The translations under genes were made by a program, and so were the position numbers. A DNA stretch of 64,000 nucleotides. Origin: Enterococcus hirae ATCC 9790. GTDB taxonomy: Bacteria; Bacillota; Bacilli; Lactobacillales; Enterococcaceae. Positions 52,795 through 63,482 of the stretch are shown here, piece after piece. The DNA lies in NCBI RefSeq assembly GCF_000271405.2, contig NC_018081.1, positions 518,501 to 582,500 of the forward strand. Direction: 5' to 3'. Position 1 is the stretch's first letter; every line of letters starts with the position of its first letter. Below the pieces are notes generated by a model, which was given only the letters and a program-made list of their open reading frames with translations, was not told the origin of the DNA and searched no databases.

Positions 52795-54200
52795 TTATTT
52801 TCACCTTTCTTTCTCCATTTCCACAGACTGATACTAACTAGTATTAGCCCAACGATGACATAAAACTGGCTATTTTTTTCATTTGTTTTAGGCAGCAAAC
52901 CGAAATCTGCTTTACGATTCTTTACCTTCAAAGGATCCGCCTGTTGTCCGTTTTGCTGAAACGAATTTTTTTCAACTACAAAAGGAATTAGCTCTTCACT
53001 TTTGATATAACCTTTCGGTGACTGGATCTCTTCAAGGTAATAATTCCCGTCGGTCAACCCTCGAACTGAAAAATTCCCTGATTGGTCGGAAGTTAGTCTA
53101 TACGCTCCTTCACTACTCATTCGCCAAGTAACGCCTTCCTTCGTTTGATGAAGGTATTTACCTCTTTGATTTCTTACTAGAAATACAGCGCTTTGTAGAG
53201 GTCTTTGATTTCGACTATCAATTTTCAAAAAATGCTTTCCTCCCGTACGGATGGCAGTTGATCGTTGGAGGTACTCACGTTCTGTAGTGACCGTGACGTT
53301 ATTCTTCAATTCCTCGTCTGGAATTGCTGTCGCTGATACTTGCATCTGATAGGTAATCGAAAGTGGTTGTCCAACCATTTTTTGGAGTGTCTCTTTGGCC
53401 AATGTCAATTCAAAGCCATTTTGATGAGAAACCATCTTATACCCGGAATGTATTTCTTGTCCGCCAATTTTAAGTTTCCATGTATCAGGTAAGAAGAACA
53501 AATGATCATCAGCTTCATCAATGAGTTGATAGCTTTGACAGTCAGAAACAACGGTATCTACTGTATAAGTGACGATTTCACCAAACGAAACACTGGAATC
53601 TCCTTGGATCTTTTTTTCCAAAAAAGAAAGTGGAGTCGTTTCTTCGTTCTTAGGATATAAATGAATCGTCTTCAATTCTTGACCTTGCTCATTATTAATT
53701 GGGAGTACCACAACTAAATTGGCTGATTTTTCTTTGACGTTTACTGGTGTCTTCGTTTCTTGAAAAAGATACACTTGATCTCTTCCTTGTGCATCTTGCT
53801 TTGGTAATTGAAATTGAGCGATACCAGCTTCGTTACCAACGGTTTTGGTGATTTGTTCTGTTACAAACGTTCCGATCTCTTGTCCCTTTTTTGCTAACTG
53901 TTGTTGCGCTGTTGTGACATCGATCCCTTGTTCTCTCAATTGATAGAAAGAAGCTGTGACATCATAAACCGAAAAACTCACCTCATTTAGCCCCTGAGCT
54001 TCTTGGAAGAATACTTGCTCTTCACCCGTATTTTTTTGTGGATCAGGTAAATTCCCTTCCGTAAACAGAAGTTTATGCAAGATAATCTGTACCTGCTCAT
54101 TCGAAGATTGGTTCGGAATATTTTGAGCCGCACTTCTTTGCGATCCAATCGTCAACAACAGCGGAATGAGGAACAAGATATACCAGATTCTTTTTTTCAT
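52791..54200 (-). CDS. ebpB: Minor pilin (EbpB-like, probable base subunit)
   Basis: A 469-residue secreted protein. The start is ATG 54200, which shares its A with the preceding stop codon (TAATG). It has a signal peptide, a HLYPKN motif near residue 178, an E-box YYLEEIQSPKGY near 388 and the sorting signal LPKTN near 436, variant in its last position. Such a signal suits cell-wall anchoring of the finished pilus, as for EbpB-type minor pilins. The frame continues 15 codons upstream inside ebpA without a ribosome site. Confidence 0.84.
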   Translation of the reverse strand: MKKRIWYILFLIPLLLTIGSQRSAAQNIPNQSSNEQVQIILHKLLFTEGNLPDPQKNTGEEQVFFQEAQGLNEVSFSVYDVTASFYQLREQGIDVTTAQQQLAKKGQEIGTFVTEQITKTVGNEAGIAQFQLPKQDAQGRDQVYLFQETKTPVNVKEKSANLVVVLPINNEQGQELKTIHLYPKNEETTPLSFLEKKIQGDSSVSFGEIVTYTVDTVVSDCQSYQLIDEADDHLFFLPDTWKLKIGGQEIHSGYKMVSHQNGFELTLAKETLQKMVGQPLSITYQMQVSATAIPDEELKNNVTVTTEREYLQRSTAIRTGGKHFLKIDSRNQRPLQSAVFLVRNQRGKYLHQTKEGVTWRMSSEGAYRLTSDQSGNFSVRGLTDGNYYLEEIQSPKGYIKSEELIPFVVEKNSFQQNGQQADPLKVKNRKADFGLLPKTNEKNSQFYVIVGLILVSISLWKWRKKGENK

Positions 54201-57200
54201 TACGCCACGCCCTTTCTTTGTTTTTTGAAAAAGGCAACGAAACATGTGCTGCTTATCGCAAGGAAACCAGCTAAATAGAACCAGATACGACCCATTCCGC
54301 CAGTCTCAGGTAAAGGAACTTTGACTTGATTGGTAATCGTTAACGTAATTTGATTATTTTCGGCTCCAGCTACTAATCCACTTTCTTGTTTGGACCCATC
54401 CACGGTCACTGTTCCATCTTCCTTCACAACGATCAAGACTGGCTTTTTCAATCCTTGATACCCATCTGGTGTTTTGCTTTCTGTTAACGTGTAAGAACCA
54501 GGTTGAAGGTTTTCAAATGTAAATGTATCCGTTGATTCACCTGCTTGAGGTAGTTCGACACTTGACCCTTCTCCCTCTAGTTTAAAGCTAGCCCCTTTTA
54601 ATGATTGCCCGTTATCTTGTTTTTTATAGACCGTAAGATTAAAAGGTTTGAGATGGTTTTGATGCTGTAATGTCCACTGCGGATCTACCTCAACATTTTC
54701 ATGTTCATAGTGGAACGTGCCATATTGATCAATCGTCCATTCATAATTCCCGGCAATCGTATCATAGCCAACGGGTCCTTTCGTCTCTACCATTCGATAT
54801 TCTCCTGGTTCCTCTACTGTAAATTGAGCCAGTCCCGTTAGTTCCGATACTTTTGTCGCTACTGTTCGATAACTATCAGCAGCATCTTTTTTCTGTAATT
54901 CAAAAGTAGCACCTGCTAAGTGGACTTTTTCTGACCCATGAAGCGTATATTTGTGAATCGCCAAAGGAATTTTTTTGAAAGGATTTTCGATCGTTAGAAG
55001 AATCGCCTGTTCCTCGATTTTTGCAGATTGTCCGTCGATCGTTACCTTTCCTTCGGCTGATACCGCAATCTTCCAAGTGTTTTTTTGAGCAAGTTCATGT
55101 CCGTCTGGTGCCTGTACCTCTGTAAGCGTATAGGTTTCCCCTTTCATTAATCGAACATCAGCAGGCAAGTGATAACTGCCATCTTTGTTATCGATCAAGC
55201 GGATCGTTTTAGATTGACCAGTTAATTCGAAAACTGCTCCTACAAGATTTTTTGCTCCAGATGAAGAATGTTTGGTGATGTTCAAATCAAATGGTGTAAA
55301 CTTTTTAGTATTTTTCCAAGTCGTATCGTTGACTTTAGCAGCCTCATAACCTTCAACGGTCATTTCGTTACTTGCTTGATAGTTAAACGCTTGTCCTTGG
55401 TTATTAAATTTTGGCAACATCATGTTTTCATGATAGTCAGCGCCATTACTTGCTGAGAGTAACTTGATGTCTTCACGTCTCCAAGTTCCCTCGGTATCAT
55501 TAGTTGGTTTATTTAACTGGACAAATCCAGTTTGCCAACTATTTTTATCTGTTGTTGGTGTTCGTTTTATTTCATAAGTGATGTGATCTGGTCGTAGGCT
55601 AGTATCATGATCATATTCTTCCCATTCTTTTGTGAAAGACAATGTTACGCCTGGTGCTTTTGCGGAAGGAACGCCAAATTCAACAATTGTTGAAGCATCC
55701 GCCGTCGGTTGCAAGGTTGTTTTTTCATTCATTTGGTACCATACATCGGGTTTAAACGTTTTACTTTCAGTTTGGATTCGTACCTGATAATGGATTTGGA
55801 TTTCCTGATCTTTCCCTAAATATAGTTGATTGCTTTGGATCGTTGAACCAGAAATACCAATCGTAGGCATTACTGCGACAGCATTTTTCCCTACATCTTT
55901 GATCGTGAGAGTATTTTCTTCGTAAACAAAGGGTTGAGCAATCGGATCAATCACTTTTCCATTACTGATGGTTCCAGCAATATGGACCGCTTTTTTCGCT
56001 AAATAATCAGAAATATCTGTGGCGCGATCAGCCGATTCGTAATAGAATTGACCAGATTCATCCGTTGATACCATTTTCTTCATATTTGTTTCCACATCAG
56101 CTTTTGATAAGCCTGCTGGAATATCTGATTGCAATTGGATTCCTAAGCCATGGATCTTGATTCCTCGTTCTTTCAGCGCTAATGCTTCGCCAATCGTCGC
56201 TATAAACGTACTCCGAATTTCCTTCTCTCGATTGTTTTGATCTGGAACATTGTAATATCTACTTAAAAGAGAAGTATTTCCGGCTCCTTCTCGTACATCG
56301 CTAAATTCAGTTCCATAATAACTACCATCTTGTTCTGTAAACACTTTGTTCACGTGATAGGAGTAGGTTGGCACACCATCCGTTAATAAAACAATCACTT
56401 TTTCATGATTATTTTGTTCAGCCAACATCTCACCAGCTTCTCTCAACGCTTTTTGAGTAAAGGTTCCCCCTTGTGTCGTTGAAGGTGTGATCGCTTTAAT
56501 CTTATTTTTTACAGAATTGAATGAACTTAGTGGGATTGAACCGTTGTTATAACCCACACTAGAATACCCAATATAGCCAAGATTGATTTTTTCAGCTATA
56601 CCACTATGATCAAGGGTATCTACAAAACTATTGACCCCTCGTTTCACTTCTGCCAAACGATTGTCTTCATTCATACTGCCTGACCAATCGACTACTAATA
56701 CAACGTCTACAGGCGAAAACTCTTTTTGAACGTTCCCACGTACATTTAAAAAAACATCGTATAATCCTGGTGTAGTCGTTTCTCGTGCATATTTGCGAAT
56801 AGCATAAGAGGATTCTTCTCCTGTTCCCCCGTATTCAATATAAGAATTTGACCGATTAGATGGGTCGCCATTCCATGACGTCACACCATCCCACTGACCA
56901 TTTTGATTTCCTTGATAATTGAGAACCGTTTCGTTTCCTGTCGGCTGCCACGCTGCTTGTGGGTAGACCCCAGTAGAATCGTTGGTATAATTTGGTACGA
57001 TAGGTGTGACAGTTTGTTTATTATTTCCAGCAGAAAAGAGAGCGGGAAATTCAAACGGACGTACAACCTCTTCTTTTGTCTCTTCTTCAAGATCTTGTTC
57101 CTTTGCTTGCTGTTCTTCATTTCCTCTTTCTGTTGATTCCTTTGTGTCTGCTTCGTTAGATTTAGTCGATTGCTCCGTTGTTTCCAGCGAAGACTCCTTA

Positions 57201-57706
57201 CTACTTTGTTGCTCTAATGTATTATTTTCCAGAAACTTAAATGATTCCTTCACAATCGGCGTGAGTGCTTTTCCTTGCTCATTTTCTGCCGTTTGTTGTT
57301 CCACTAAAACTTCTACGTCAACTGACTGATTCTGCTTGATGCCTGCAAAAATCCACTTCTCGTGATACTCTTGCTTGAAAAATTGGCTAGTTGTGAGCCA
57401 TTTTCCACTAGTTTCATTAAGGTATTCCGTATATTCAGTTGTTGGAATTGGTAGAAGCATTTCTTTTGTTTCTGAATCAATAACCCGTACCAAGTATCTA
57501 TGTCCTTGGTCATTCTCAGAAAGCCCTAATTCGACGGTCAATTGTTCCGCAGATTGATGAGCTTGGACTTGGCCATATTCATTAGCCATTATTTCCATAG
57601 TAGCCTCATTACTTGCTTCGACAAGTTTCCTATTCTGAAAGAAAAAATTGAGTACAACAATGATTCCTAAAGCCCCTAACAAAAAGAATAATTGTTTCTT
57701 TCTCAT
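54200..57706 (-). CDS. ebpA: Pilus tip adhesin with von Willebrand factor A domain (EbpA-like)
   Basis: An 1168-residue protein: signal/membrane segment (about 8-25), a Glu/Lys/Ser-rich stretch (about 165-215), a vWFA domain with the MIDAS motif DWSGS near residue 342, several CnaB-like repeats (about 800-1120; E-boxes YTLTEVQAPDGHE and YTLTESKTPDGYQ) and an LPETGG anchor near 1132. The layout matches EbpA/EmpA tip adhesins that bind host proteins. AAGGAGG precedes the ATG. It is the first gene of ebpA-ebpB-ebpC-srtC. Confidence 0.87.
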   Translation of the reverse strand: MRKKQLFFLLGALGIIVVLNFFFQNRKLVEASNEATMEIMANEYGQVQAHQSAEQLTVELGLSENDQGHRYLVRVIDSETKEMLLPIPTTEYTEYLNETSGKWLTTSQFFKQEYHEKWIFAGIKQNQSVDVEVLVEQQTAENEQGKALTPIVKESFKFLENNTLEQQSSKESSLETTEQSTKSNEADTKESTERGNEEQQAKEQDLEEETKEEVVRPFEFPALFSAGNNKQTVTPIVPNYTNDSTGVYPQAAWQPTGNETVLNYQGNQNGQWDGVTSWNGDPSNRSNSYIEYGGTGEESSYAIRKYARETTTPGLYDVFLNVRGNVQKEFSPVDVVLVVDWSGSMNEDNRLAEVKRGVNSFVDTLDHSGIAEKINLGYIGYSSVGYNNGSIPLSSFNSVKNKIKAITPSTTQGGTFTQKALREAGEMLAEQNNHEKVIVLLTDGVPTYSYHVNKVFTEQDGSYYGTEFSDVREGAGNTSLLSRYYNVPDQNNREKEIRSTFIATIGEALALKERGIKIHGLGIQLQSDIPAGLSKADVETNMKKMVSTDESGQFYYESADRATDISDYLAKKAVHIAGTISNGKVIDPIAQPFVYEENTLTIKDVGKNAVAVMPTIGISGSTIQSNQLYLGKDQEIQIHYQVRIQTESKTFKPDVWYQMNEKTTLQPTADASTIVEFGVPSAKAPGVTLSFTKEWEEYDHDTSLRPDHITYEIKRTPTTDKNSWQTGFVQLNKPTNDTEGTWRREDIKLLSASNGADYHENMMLPKFNNQGQAFNYQASNEMTVEGYEAAKVNDTTWKNTKKFTPFDLNITKHSSSGAKNLVGAVFELTGQSKTIRLIDNKDGSYHLPADVRLMKGETYTLTEVQAPDGHELAQKNTWKIAVSAEGKVTIDGQSAKIEEQAILLTIENPFKKIPLAIHKYTLHGSEKVHLAGATFELQKKDAADSYRTVATKVSELTGLAQFTVEEPGEYRMVETKGPVGYDTIAGNYEWTIDQYGTFHYEHENVEVDPQWTLQHQNHLKPFNLTVYKKQDNGQSLKGASFKLEGEGSSVELPQAGESTDTFTFENLQPGSYTLTESKTPDGYQGLKKPVLIVVKEDGTVTVDGSKQESGLVAGAENNQITLTITNQVKVPLPETGGMGRIWFYLAGFLAISSTCFVAFFKKQRKGVA

Positions 57707-58060
57707 AGATATCCTCCTTAAAAATTATTTAAAATTCAGTTAGATAATATAAAAAAAGAGAAAAAACCTCTATTTTTTCTCTTTTTATTCTCATTCAATT
57801 TTTAAGTGGTTTTTTTAGTTATATTAAATCTATAGAAGATATGTAAGTAAAAAATATATCTATAAACTTTCTGTTATTTTTATATAATGATATAGTTTAT
57901 ATTTTCAAAATAACTGATCGAATAGACTTGGTTTTGAAACACTGACTTTCTTCTCATTTCTACAATTACTGAAAAAATATAAAAATCTGAGATACATATT
58001 TACAAGATGATAAAAATGAGTTAATAATAATAATACTAAATTAGAAAAGATGGTGATTTA
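57707..58060. other. Divergent regulatory region between ebpA and ebpR
   Basis: 354 very AT-rich bases with no gene. It contains a hairpin in the ebpA leader (57753-57786, annotated separately) and several TATAAT-like sequences that cannot be ranked. Binding sites for the Mga-type regulator would be expected here, but Mga-family operators are not predictable from sequence. Confidence 0.5.
57753..57786. promoter_or_regulatory. Terminator-like hairpin in the ebpA leader
   Basis: AAAAAGAGAAAAAA pairs with TTTTTTCTCTTTTT over 14 bases around a 6-base loop, with T-rich flank on either strand. It lies only about 50 bases before the ebpA start codon, so it could attenuate pilus transcription or separate the divergent units. 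Confidence 0.55.
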
Positions 58061-59550
58061 TTGATCGAGCAATTATTGTTAGATGATCATTCGCGAGGAA
58101 AATTAGCTGTTTATGGTCAACTATTGACGTTATCTCCAGGAGAGCACTTGATCGATAACCTAAGAGAAAACTTAGAAACAACAATCAGTATGGTTAAACT
58201 AAAAAAATCCTTGTTTCTATTCAAGAAGACTTGGAAAAGATAAGTAATAAACAATTATTAACGGCTAAAAATAAGTTGATCATTCGTGAAAGAATGATCC
58301 ATTACAATCAATATCAAAATTTTTTAACCACACAAAGTATCCCTTATCAGTTATTGCTTAGTATCATCAAGAAGCAAGATGAAGATCTTGCTTCTTTTTG
58401 TCAACGCAACTATATTAGCCGTTCCACTTGTTTTCGCCAAACCAAAAAATTAGCGCAGTATTTTAAAGACTATCATATCACTTTGAACTTAACGAACTTA
58501 ACACTAACAGGTTCGGAAATGCTGATCCGGATTATGTTTTTTAACTTTTTTTGGTTTGTTTCATTAGGTGAAAGTCTAGATGATCTCTATTTTAGCGATG
58601 ATTTAAAAGCACTATTTGAGTTATACGAAGCGGAACACCTGAAAGATAAATATGCAATCGGCAAGAAGCAAGCTATGCTCCATTGTAAAATCAATCTTTT
58701 ACGAATTAAAGAGGGTCATTTCACTGATATTTATGAATTAACTCCCACTTCTTTTATCCCTAGTGGAACAGATCTTGAATTTTTTTATGATTTCTTTCAA
58801 CTTGCTAATTTGAAGCTCGATATTTTAGAAATCAATTCCCTTTTTTATTTGTTCTATTATTGGCCTTTTCTAAATTCCAAATCAGATGTCCAATTACCAA
58901 TCGTGGAACATTCTTATCTGCAGGCGAACAACCATTTAAAAAAAGTCTTGGAAGAGTTTGAAACGCATTGTCAAAAATATATTAGTAATTTCAACTTTCA
59001 TGAAGAGCCTTCCCTTCATGCGAATATCTACCTTTCATTGTTGAATTTTACTGTATTCAAACAAAAAATCCCTTTAACAACCTTTTTTATTTCTACGTAT
59101 ATCCAAAAGAAATATCCTATGATCCAAATTTTAGCTACTAAAATCGAAAGTTATTGGAAAAAGATTGCGAATCGTAAAAACTTCCTTTGGTTAAAAAATT
59201 GTAGTAGTGAATTAGCTTTCATCCAAGCTTGTTTACTTTATCCGTATTATACCAAGCTAGAAGAAGACTATAAATTGAAAGTTGGCTTTATCAACGTTTC
59301 AGAATACTTGATCACTTATGAGATATTTAATCTAGGTGAAAAGATTCCTTTTATCGAGATTGAAAAAGCCCATCTGCCACTCACGGAACAGTATGATTTT
59401 TATATTATTGGTTCACCCTTGCTTATTCCTCCAGAGCTAGACCCAGCAAAATATGCGGTCATTGATTTTTGTCGTTACAATGATTTTGAAACGGCATTGT
59501 ATCAACGACTTTCACATGCCCACCATGAAAAATTAAAAAAACAGCTATAA
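58061..59550 (+). pseudogene. ebpR: Mga/AtxA-type pilus regulator (EbpR-like), frameshifted
   Basis: A frame from TTG 58061 (IEQLLLDDHSRGKLAVYGQLL) derails at an A7 run (58201-58207). Adding one A joins it to the frame reading IQEDLEKISNKQLLTAKNKL and running to 59550, giving 496 residues, the usual size of this family. The Mga-type helix-turn-helix (LASFCQRNYISRSTCFRQTKKL) and C-terminal PTS-EIIB-like region are present. A start at 58231 would omit the first helix-turn-helix. It is divergent from ebpA, whereas E. faecalis ebpR is upstream in the same direction. Confidence 0.8.
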
Positions 59551-59602
59551 ATAAAGGCTTTTGCTCAAGTATCCTACTGGATCTTGAACAAAAGCCTTTA
59601 TT
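59550..59602. terminator. Bidirectional terminator between ebpR and efp
   Basis: AATAAAGGCTTTTG.TCAAG pairs with CTTGA.CAAAAGCCTTTATT, flanked by A and T on both sides; the genes are convergent. Confidence 0.85.
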
Positions 59603-59603
59603 G

Positions 59604-60167
59604 TTATTTTGATGCACGTTTTACGTATGTGCCTTCTGTTGTATTGATTTCAAGTAGTTCATCTGTTTCGATGAAGTCTGGAACGTTAACGACTAAACCT
59701 GTTTCCATTGTAGCTGGTTTACCAGAACCAGTCACGGTTGCTCCTTTAATTGAAGGTTGTGTTTCAACAACACGCAAAACAACCGTTGTTGGAAGTTGAA
59801 CACCAATCACTTCGCTGCCGAAGAATTGAATTTTTACTTCCATATTTTCTAAAATATATTTCATTTCTTCTTCTACAGTCTCTACTGGAATTTCATATTG
59901 TTCATATGTTTCAAGATCCATAAAGAATGCTGTGTCGTCCATTGTATATAAATATTGTACTGGTTTCGTATCAATATGTGCTTTTTCAAACTTTTCTTCT
60001 GGTCGGAAAGTTGTGTCATATGTTGCTCCTGAACGAACATCTTTTAGTTTCATACGCATCACAGTGTTTCCTTTACCAGGTTTGTGGTGGCTTGCGTCTA
60101 AAACTTTAATTAATTTACCGTCTTGAACAAATGTCATACCGGCTCTTAAATCACTTGCTGAGATCAT
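59604..60167 (-). CDS. efp: Translation elongation factor P
   Basis: A 187-residue protein with the three beta-barrel layout. The tip loop of the first domain reads [12 protein letters not shown], where a Lys contacts the P-site tRNA; it is of the Lys type, and modifying enzymes are not in the window. EF-P relieves stalling at polyproline stretches. It has its own promoter and ends at a shared terminator. Confidence 0.96.
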   Translation of the reverse strand: MISASDLRAGMTFVQDGKLIKVLDASHHKPGKGNTVMRMKLKDVRSGATYDTTFRPEEKFEKAHIDTKPVQYLYTMDDTAFFMDLETYEQYEIPVETVEEEMKYILENMEVKIQFFGSEVIGVQLPTTVVLRVVETQPSIKGATVTGSGKPATMETGLVVNVPDFIETDELLEINTTEGTYVKRASK

Positions 60168-60190
60168 TATTTTTGCTCCTTCTTAACTTA

Positions 60191-60219
60191 ATCATAATCA
60201 ACTTTATTGTATCAGACAA
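60191..60219 (-). promoter_or_regulatory. efp promoter
   Basis: TTGTCT (60214-60219), 17-base spacer, TATGAT (60191-60196) on the minus strand, about 25 bases before the efp ATG. Confidence 0.55.
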
Positions 60220-60263
60220 CCGCTTAGAAAACTAGGGAATTATCTATTTTTAAGTTTTACTCT

Positions 60264-60292
60264 TTGACTTTCTCGTTTAATCATGCTATTTT
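60264..60292 (+). promoter_or_regulatory. Promoter of the cysteine/transsulfuration operon
   Basis: TTGACT (60264-60269), 17-base spacer, TATTTT (60287-60292); predicted start near 60299, about 24 bases before the Cys-rich leader peptide ATG. Confidence 0.65.
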
Positions 60293-60322
60293 TAATGAAG
60301 TTCATTTTTGGAGGGACTTCAC

Positions 60323-60418
60323 ATGACAAACAGCAAATCAAAACAAATGAATATTTGTTGTTGTATGGTGCATAAAAGCAGCATACGATTTGTCATGTCT
60401 ATTAATAGCCCTTCATAA
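60323..60418 (+). CDS. Cys-rich leader peptide of the transsulfuration operon
   Basis: A complete 31-codon frame starting MTNSKSKQMN, with GGAGGG nine bases before the ATG. It contains three consecutive Cys codons (TGT TGT TGT) at residues 12-14 (NICCCMVHKSS). It lies between a good promoter and a terminator just upstream of the cysteine synthase-like gene, as expected of an attenuation leader peptide that senses charged Cys-tRNA. Function is inferred from position and codon content. Confidence 0.8.
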   Translation: MTNSKSKQMNICCCMVHKSSIRFVMSINSPS

Positions 60419-60469
60419 ATTGGTATTGCCTTCTTCCGTTTTCCAATACTTATTTCATGATTTTTTCAA

Positions 60470-60501
60470 GGAGCTGATTTAATAGTCAGCTCCTTTTTAT
60501 A
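60470..60501 (+). terminator. Attenuator terminator before the transsulfuration operon
   Basis: AAGGAGCTGA pairs with TCAGCTCCTT around a short AT loop, followed by TTTTTAT. An upstream segment at the end of the leader peptide (AGCCCTT, about 60408-60414) can pair with AAGG.AGCT of the 5' arm and could act as a weak antiterminator. Confidence 0.8.
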
Positions 60502-60524
60502 TTCTATTTTTTTAGGAGGGAATT

Positions 60525-61442
60525 ATGATCATTACAACAATCACCGAAGCAATTGGTTCCACCCCGTTTTTTAAATTTACTGCTAAAGATTATCCTATGC
60601 CCCAACATTCAGCTATTTATGCAAAATTAGAGTATCTGAACCCCGGCGGAAGTATCAAAGATCGACTCGGTCATTATCTGATCCAACAAGGGATTCAAAC
60701 CGGACAGATCACAAAAGAGACAACAATTATTGAACCTACTGCTGGTAATACTGGAATTGGTTTAGCATTAACTGCTTTAAGTTATTCTATCAAAACAATC
60801 TTTGTCGTTCCTGAAAAATTCAGTATGGAAAAACAACAAGTGATGAAAGCATTAGGCGCAATAATCATCCATACACCAAGTGAACTCGGCATCGTTGGTG
60901 CGATTGAAAAAAGTAAAGAATTAGCAAAAACTATTCCTCACAGCTTTCTACCAATGCAATTTGAGAATTGGGCAAATCCCATGGCCTATTATCAGACGAT
61001 TGGTCCAGAAATCAGTCGAGAACTTACCGAACCAATCACTAGCTTTGTAGCGGGGATTGGTAGTGGCGGTACGTTTGCGGGCACCGCTAAATATTTAAAG
61101 GAACAAAATGCAGACATTCGTTTAATTGGTGTCGAACCAGAAGGCTCAATTTTGAATGGTGGTACTGCTCATAGTCACAAGATCGAGGGAATTGGCGTTG
61201 AATTTACCCCACCATTTCTTTCTGGAATCACCATAGATGGGTTTGAAATGATTTCTGATCAAGAAGGCTTTGCTTACACAAAGCAACTAGCCAAGCAACA
61301 AGGTCTATTAGTTGGTAGTTCTAGCGGCGCTGCTTTTGCGGCAGCCTTACATGAAGTCCAACGATTACCTTTAGGAAGTTCAGTGGTAACTATTTTCCCA
61401 GATGGAGCAGACCGTTATTTATCAAAAGGAATCTATTCATAA
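60525..61442 (+). CDS. PLP-dependent cysteine synthase / cystathionine beta-synthase family protein (MccA-like)
   Basis: A 305-residue fold-type II PLP enzyme. The PLP Lys is K45 in NPGGSIKDRLGHYL and the phosphate loop is PTAGNTGIGLAL near residue 70. CysK-type cysteine synthases and MccA (YrhA) O-acetylserine-dependent cystathionine beta-synthases are similar; the downstream cystathionine gamma-lyase gene favours the MccA-MccB reverse transsulfuration pair. AGGAGGG precedes the ATG. It is the first structural gene behind the Cys-codon attenuator. Confidence 0.82.
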   Translation: MIITTITEAIGSTPFFKFTAKDYPMPQHSAIYAKLEYLNPGGSIKDRLGHYLIQQGIQTGQITKETTIIEPTAGNTGIGLALTALSYSIKTIFVVPEKFSMEKQQVMKALGAIIIHTPSELGIVGAIEKSKELAKTIPHSFLPMQFENWANPMAYYQTIGPEISRELTEPITSFVAGIGSGGTFAGTAKYLKEQNADIRLIGVEPEGSILNGGTAHSHKIEGIGVEFTPPFLSGITIDGFEMISDQEGFAYTKQLAKQQGLLVGSSSGAAFAAALHEVQRLPLGSSVVTIFPDGADRYLSKGIYS

Positions 61443-61485
61443 AACAAATAGTCGTTTTGACCGAAATACAGATATAAAAAATTAG

Positions 61486-62645
<1,160 letters not shown>

Positions 62646-62808
62646 CGAATGAGAGAAAAGATAAATTTCATTTCAGATTGCTACACCTACAAAGCAATAA
62701 GTGTTAGAATCTAATTGGAAGCACTGTGTTTATCGAAGTTTCTTCTAGTAGATGTGTACTTGATTCCGATAAACAAAAATGATTACCAATAGTTAGGAGC
62801 CTTAAGTC

Positions 62809-63267
62809 ATGAAAATGAACGTAGAAAGTTTTAATCTTGATCACACAAAAGTAAAAGCACCTTATATCAGAGTAGCTGATAAAAAAACTGGGGAACACGG
62901 CGATGTCATTATCAAATATGATGTTCGCTTCAAACAACCTAATAAAGAGCATATGGATATGCCAAGTTTACATTCTTTAGAGCATTTAACTGCAGAATTG
63001 ATTCGTAACCATGCTGATTATATTGTTGACTGGTCACCAATGGGTTGCCAAACAGGTTTTTACTTAACTGTTTTGAACCATGAAAGTTACGAAGATATTT
63101 TAGATGTTTTAGAACAAACAATGAAAGATGTACTTGAAGCGACGGAACTCCCTGCAAGCAACGAGACGCAATGTGGCTGGGCAGCTAGCCATACATTGGA
63201 AGGTGCGCAAGCACTCGCTCGTGAATTCTTAGAAAAACGTGATGAATGGTCTCAAGTAGAAGCATAA
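62809..63267 (+). CDS. luxS: S-ribosylhomocysteine lyase LuxS
   Basis: A 152-residue LuxS with the metal-binding motif HSLEH (about residues 55-59), and C-terminal [14 protein letters not shown] holding the third metal ligand and catalytic Cys region. It splits S-ribosylhomocysteine into homocysteine and the autoinducer-2 precursor. Homocysteine can feed the transsulfuration pair upstream, a sensible neighbourhood. TTAGGAG precedes the ATG. Confidence 0.95.
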   Translation: MKMNVESFNLDHTKVKAPYIRVADKKTGEHGDVIIKYDVRFKQPNKEHMDMPSLHSLEHLTAELIRNHADYIVDWSPMGCQTGFYLTVLNHESYEDILDVLEQTMKDVLEATELPASNETQCGWAASHTLEGAQALAREFLEKRDEWSQVEA

Positions 63268-63414
63268 TTGACACAGCTATTGAGAAATCCATATATTCTC
63301 AGATATGTCATTTCAATGTTCTATAACCAATCGTTTCCTTATAAGCGATAAGCGAAACTTTTGACAAATAGTTACAAAATAACCATATTTATCAGTAGAA
63401 GATAATTTTTAGCT

Positions 63415-63462
63415 AAGCTCTAAACGAAAACAAATGATTTTGTTTGATGTTTGGAGCTTTTA
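63415..63462 (+). terminator. Hairpin between luxS and the peroxidase gene
   Basis: AAGCTC.AAAC..AACAAA pairs with TTGTTT..GTTT.GAGCTT, followed by a short T run. It may terminate luxS. A TTGACA at about 63361 upstream of it leaves open that it lies in the leader of the next gene. Confidence 0.6.
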
Positions 63463-63482
63463 AACTATCCTGAGGAGGAAAG

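Noticed and set aside
56881..57329. Frames on both strands inside ebpA
   Set aside because: They arise from the Glu/Lys/Ser-rich low-complexity part of ebpA and have no independent support.
60293..60524. T-box or SAM riboswitch upstream of the cysteine synthase-like gene
   Set aside because: The leader is too short and lacks the conserved motifs; the Cys-codon peptide and terminator account for it.
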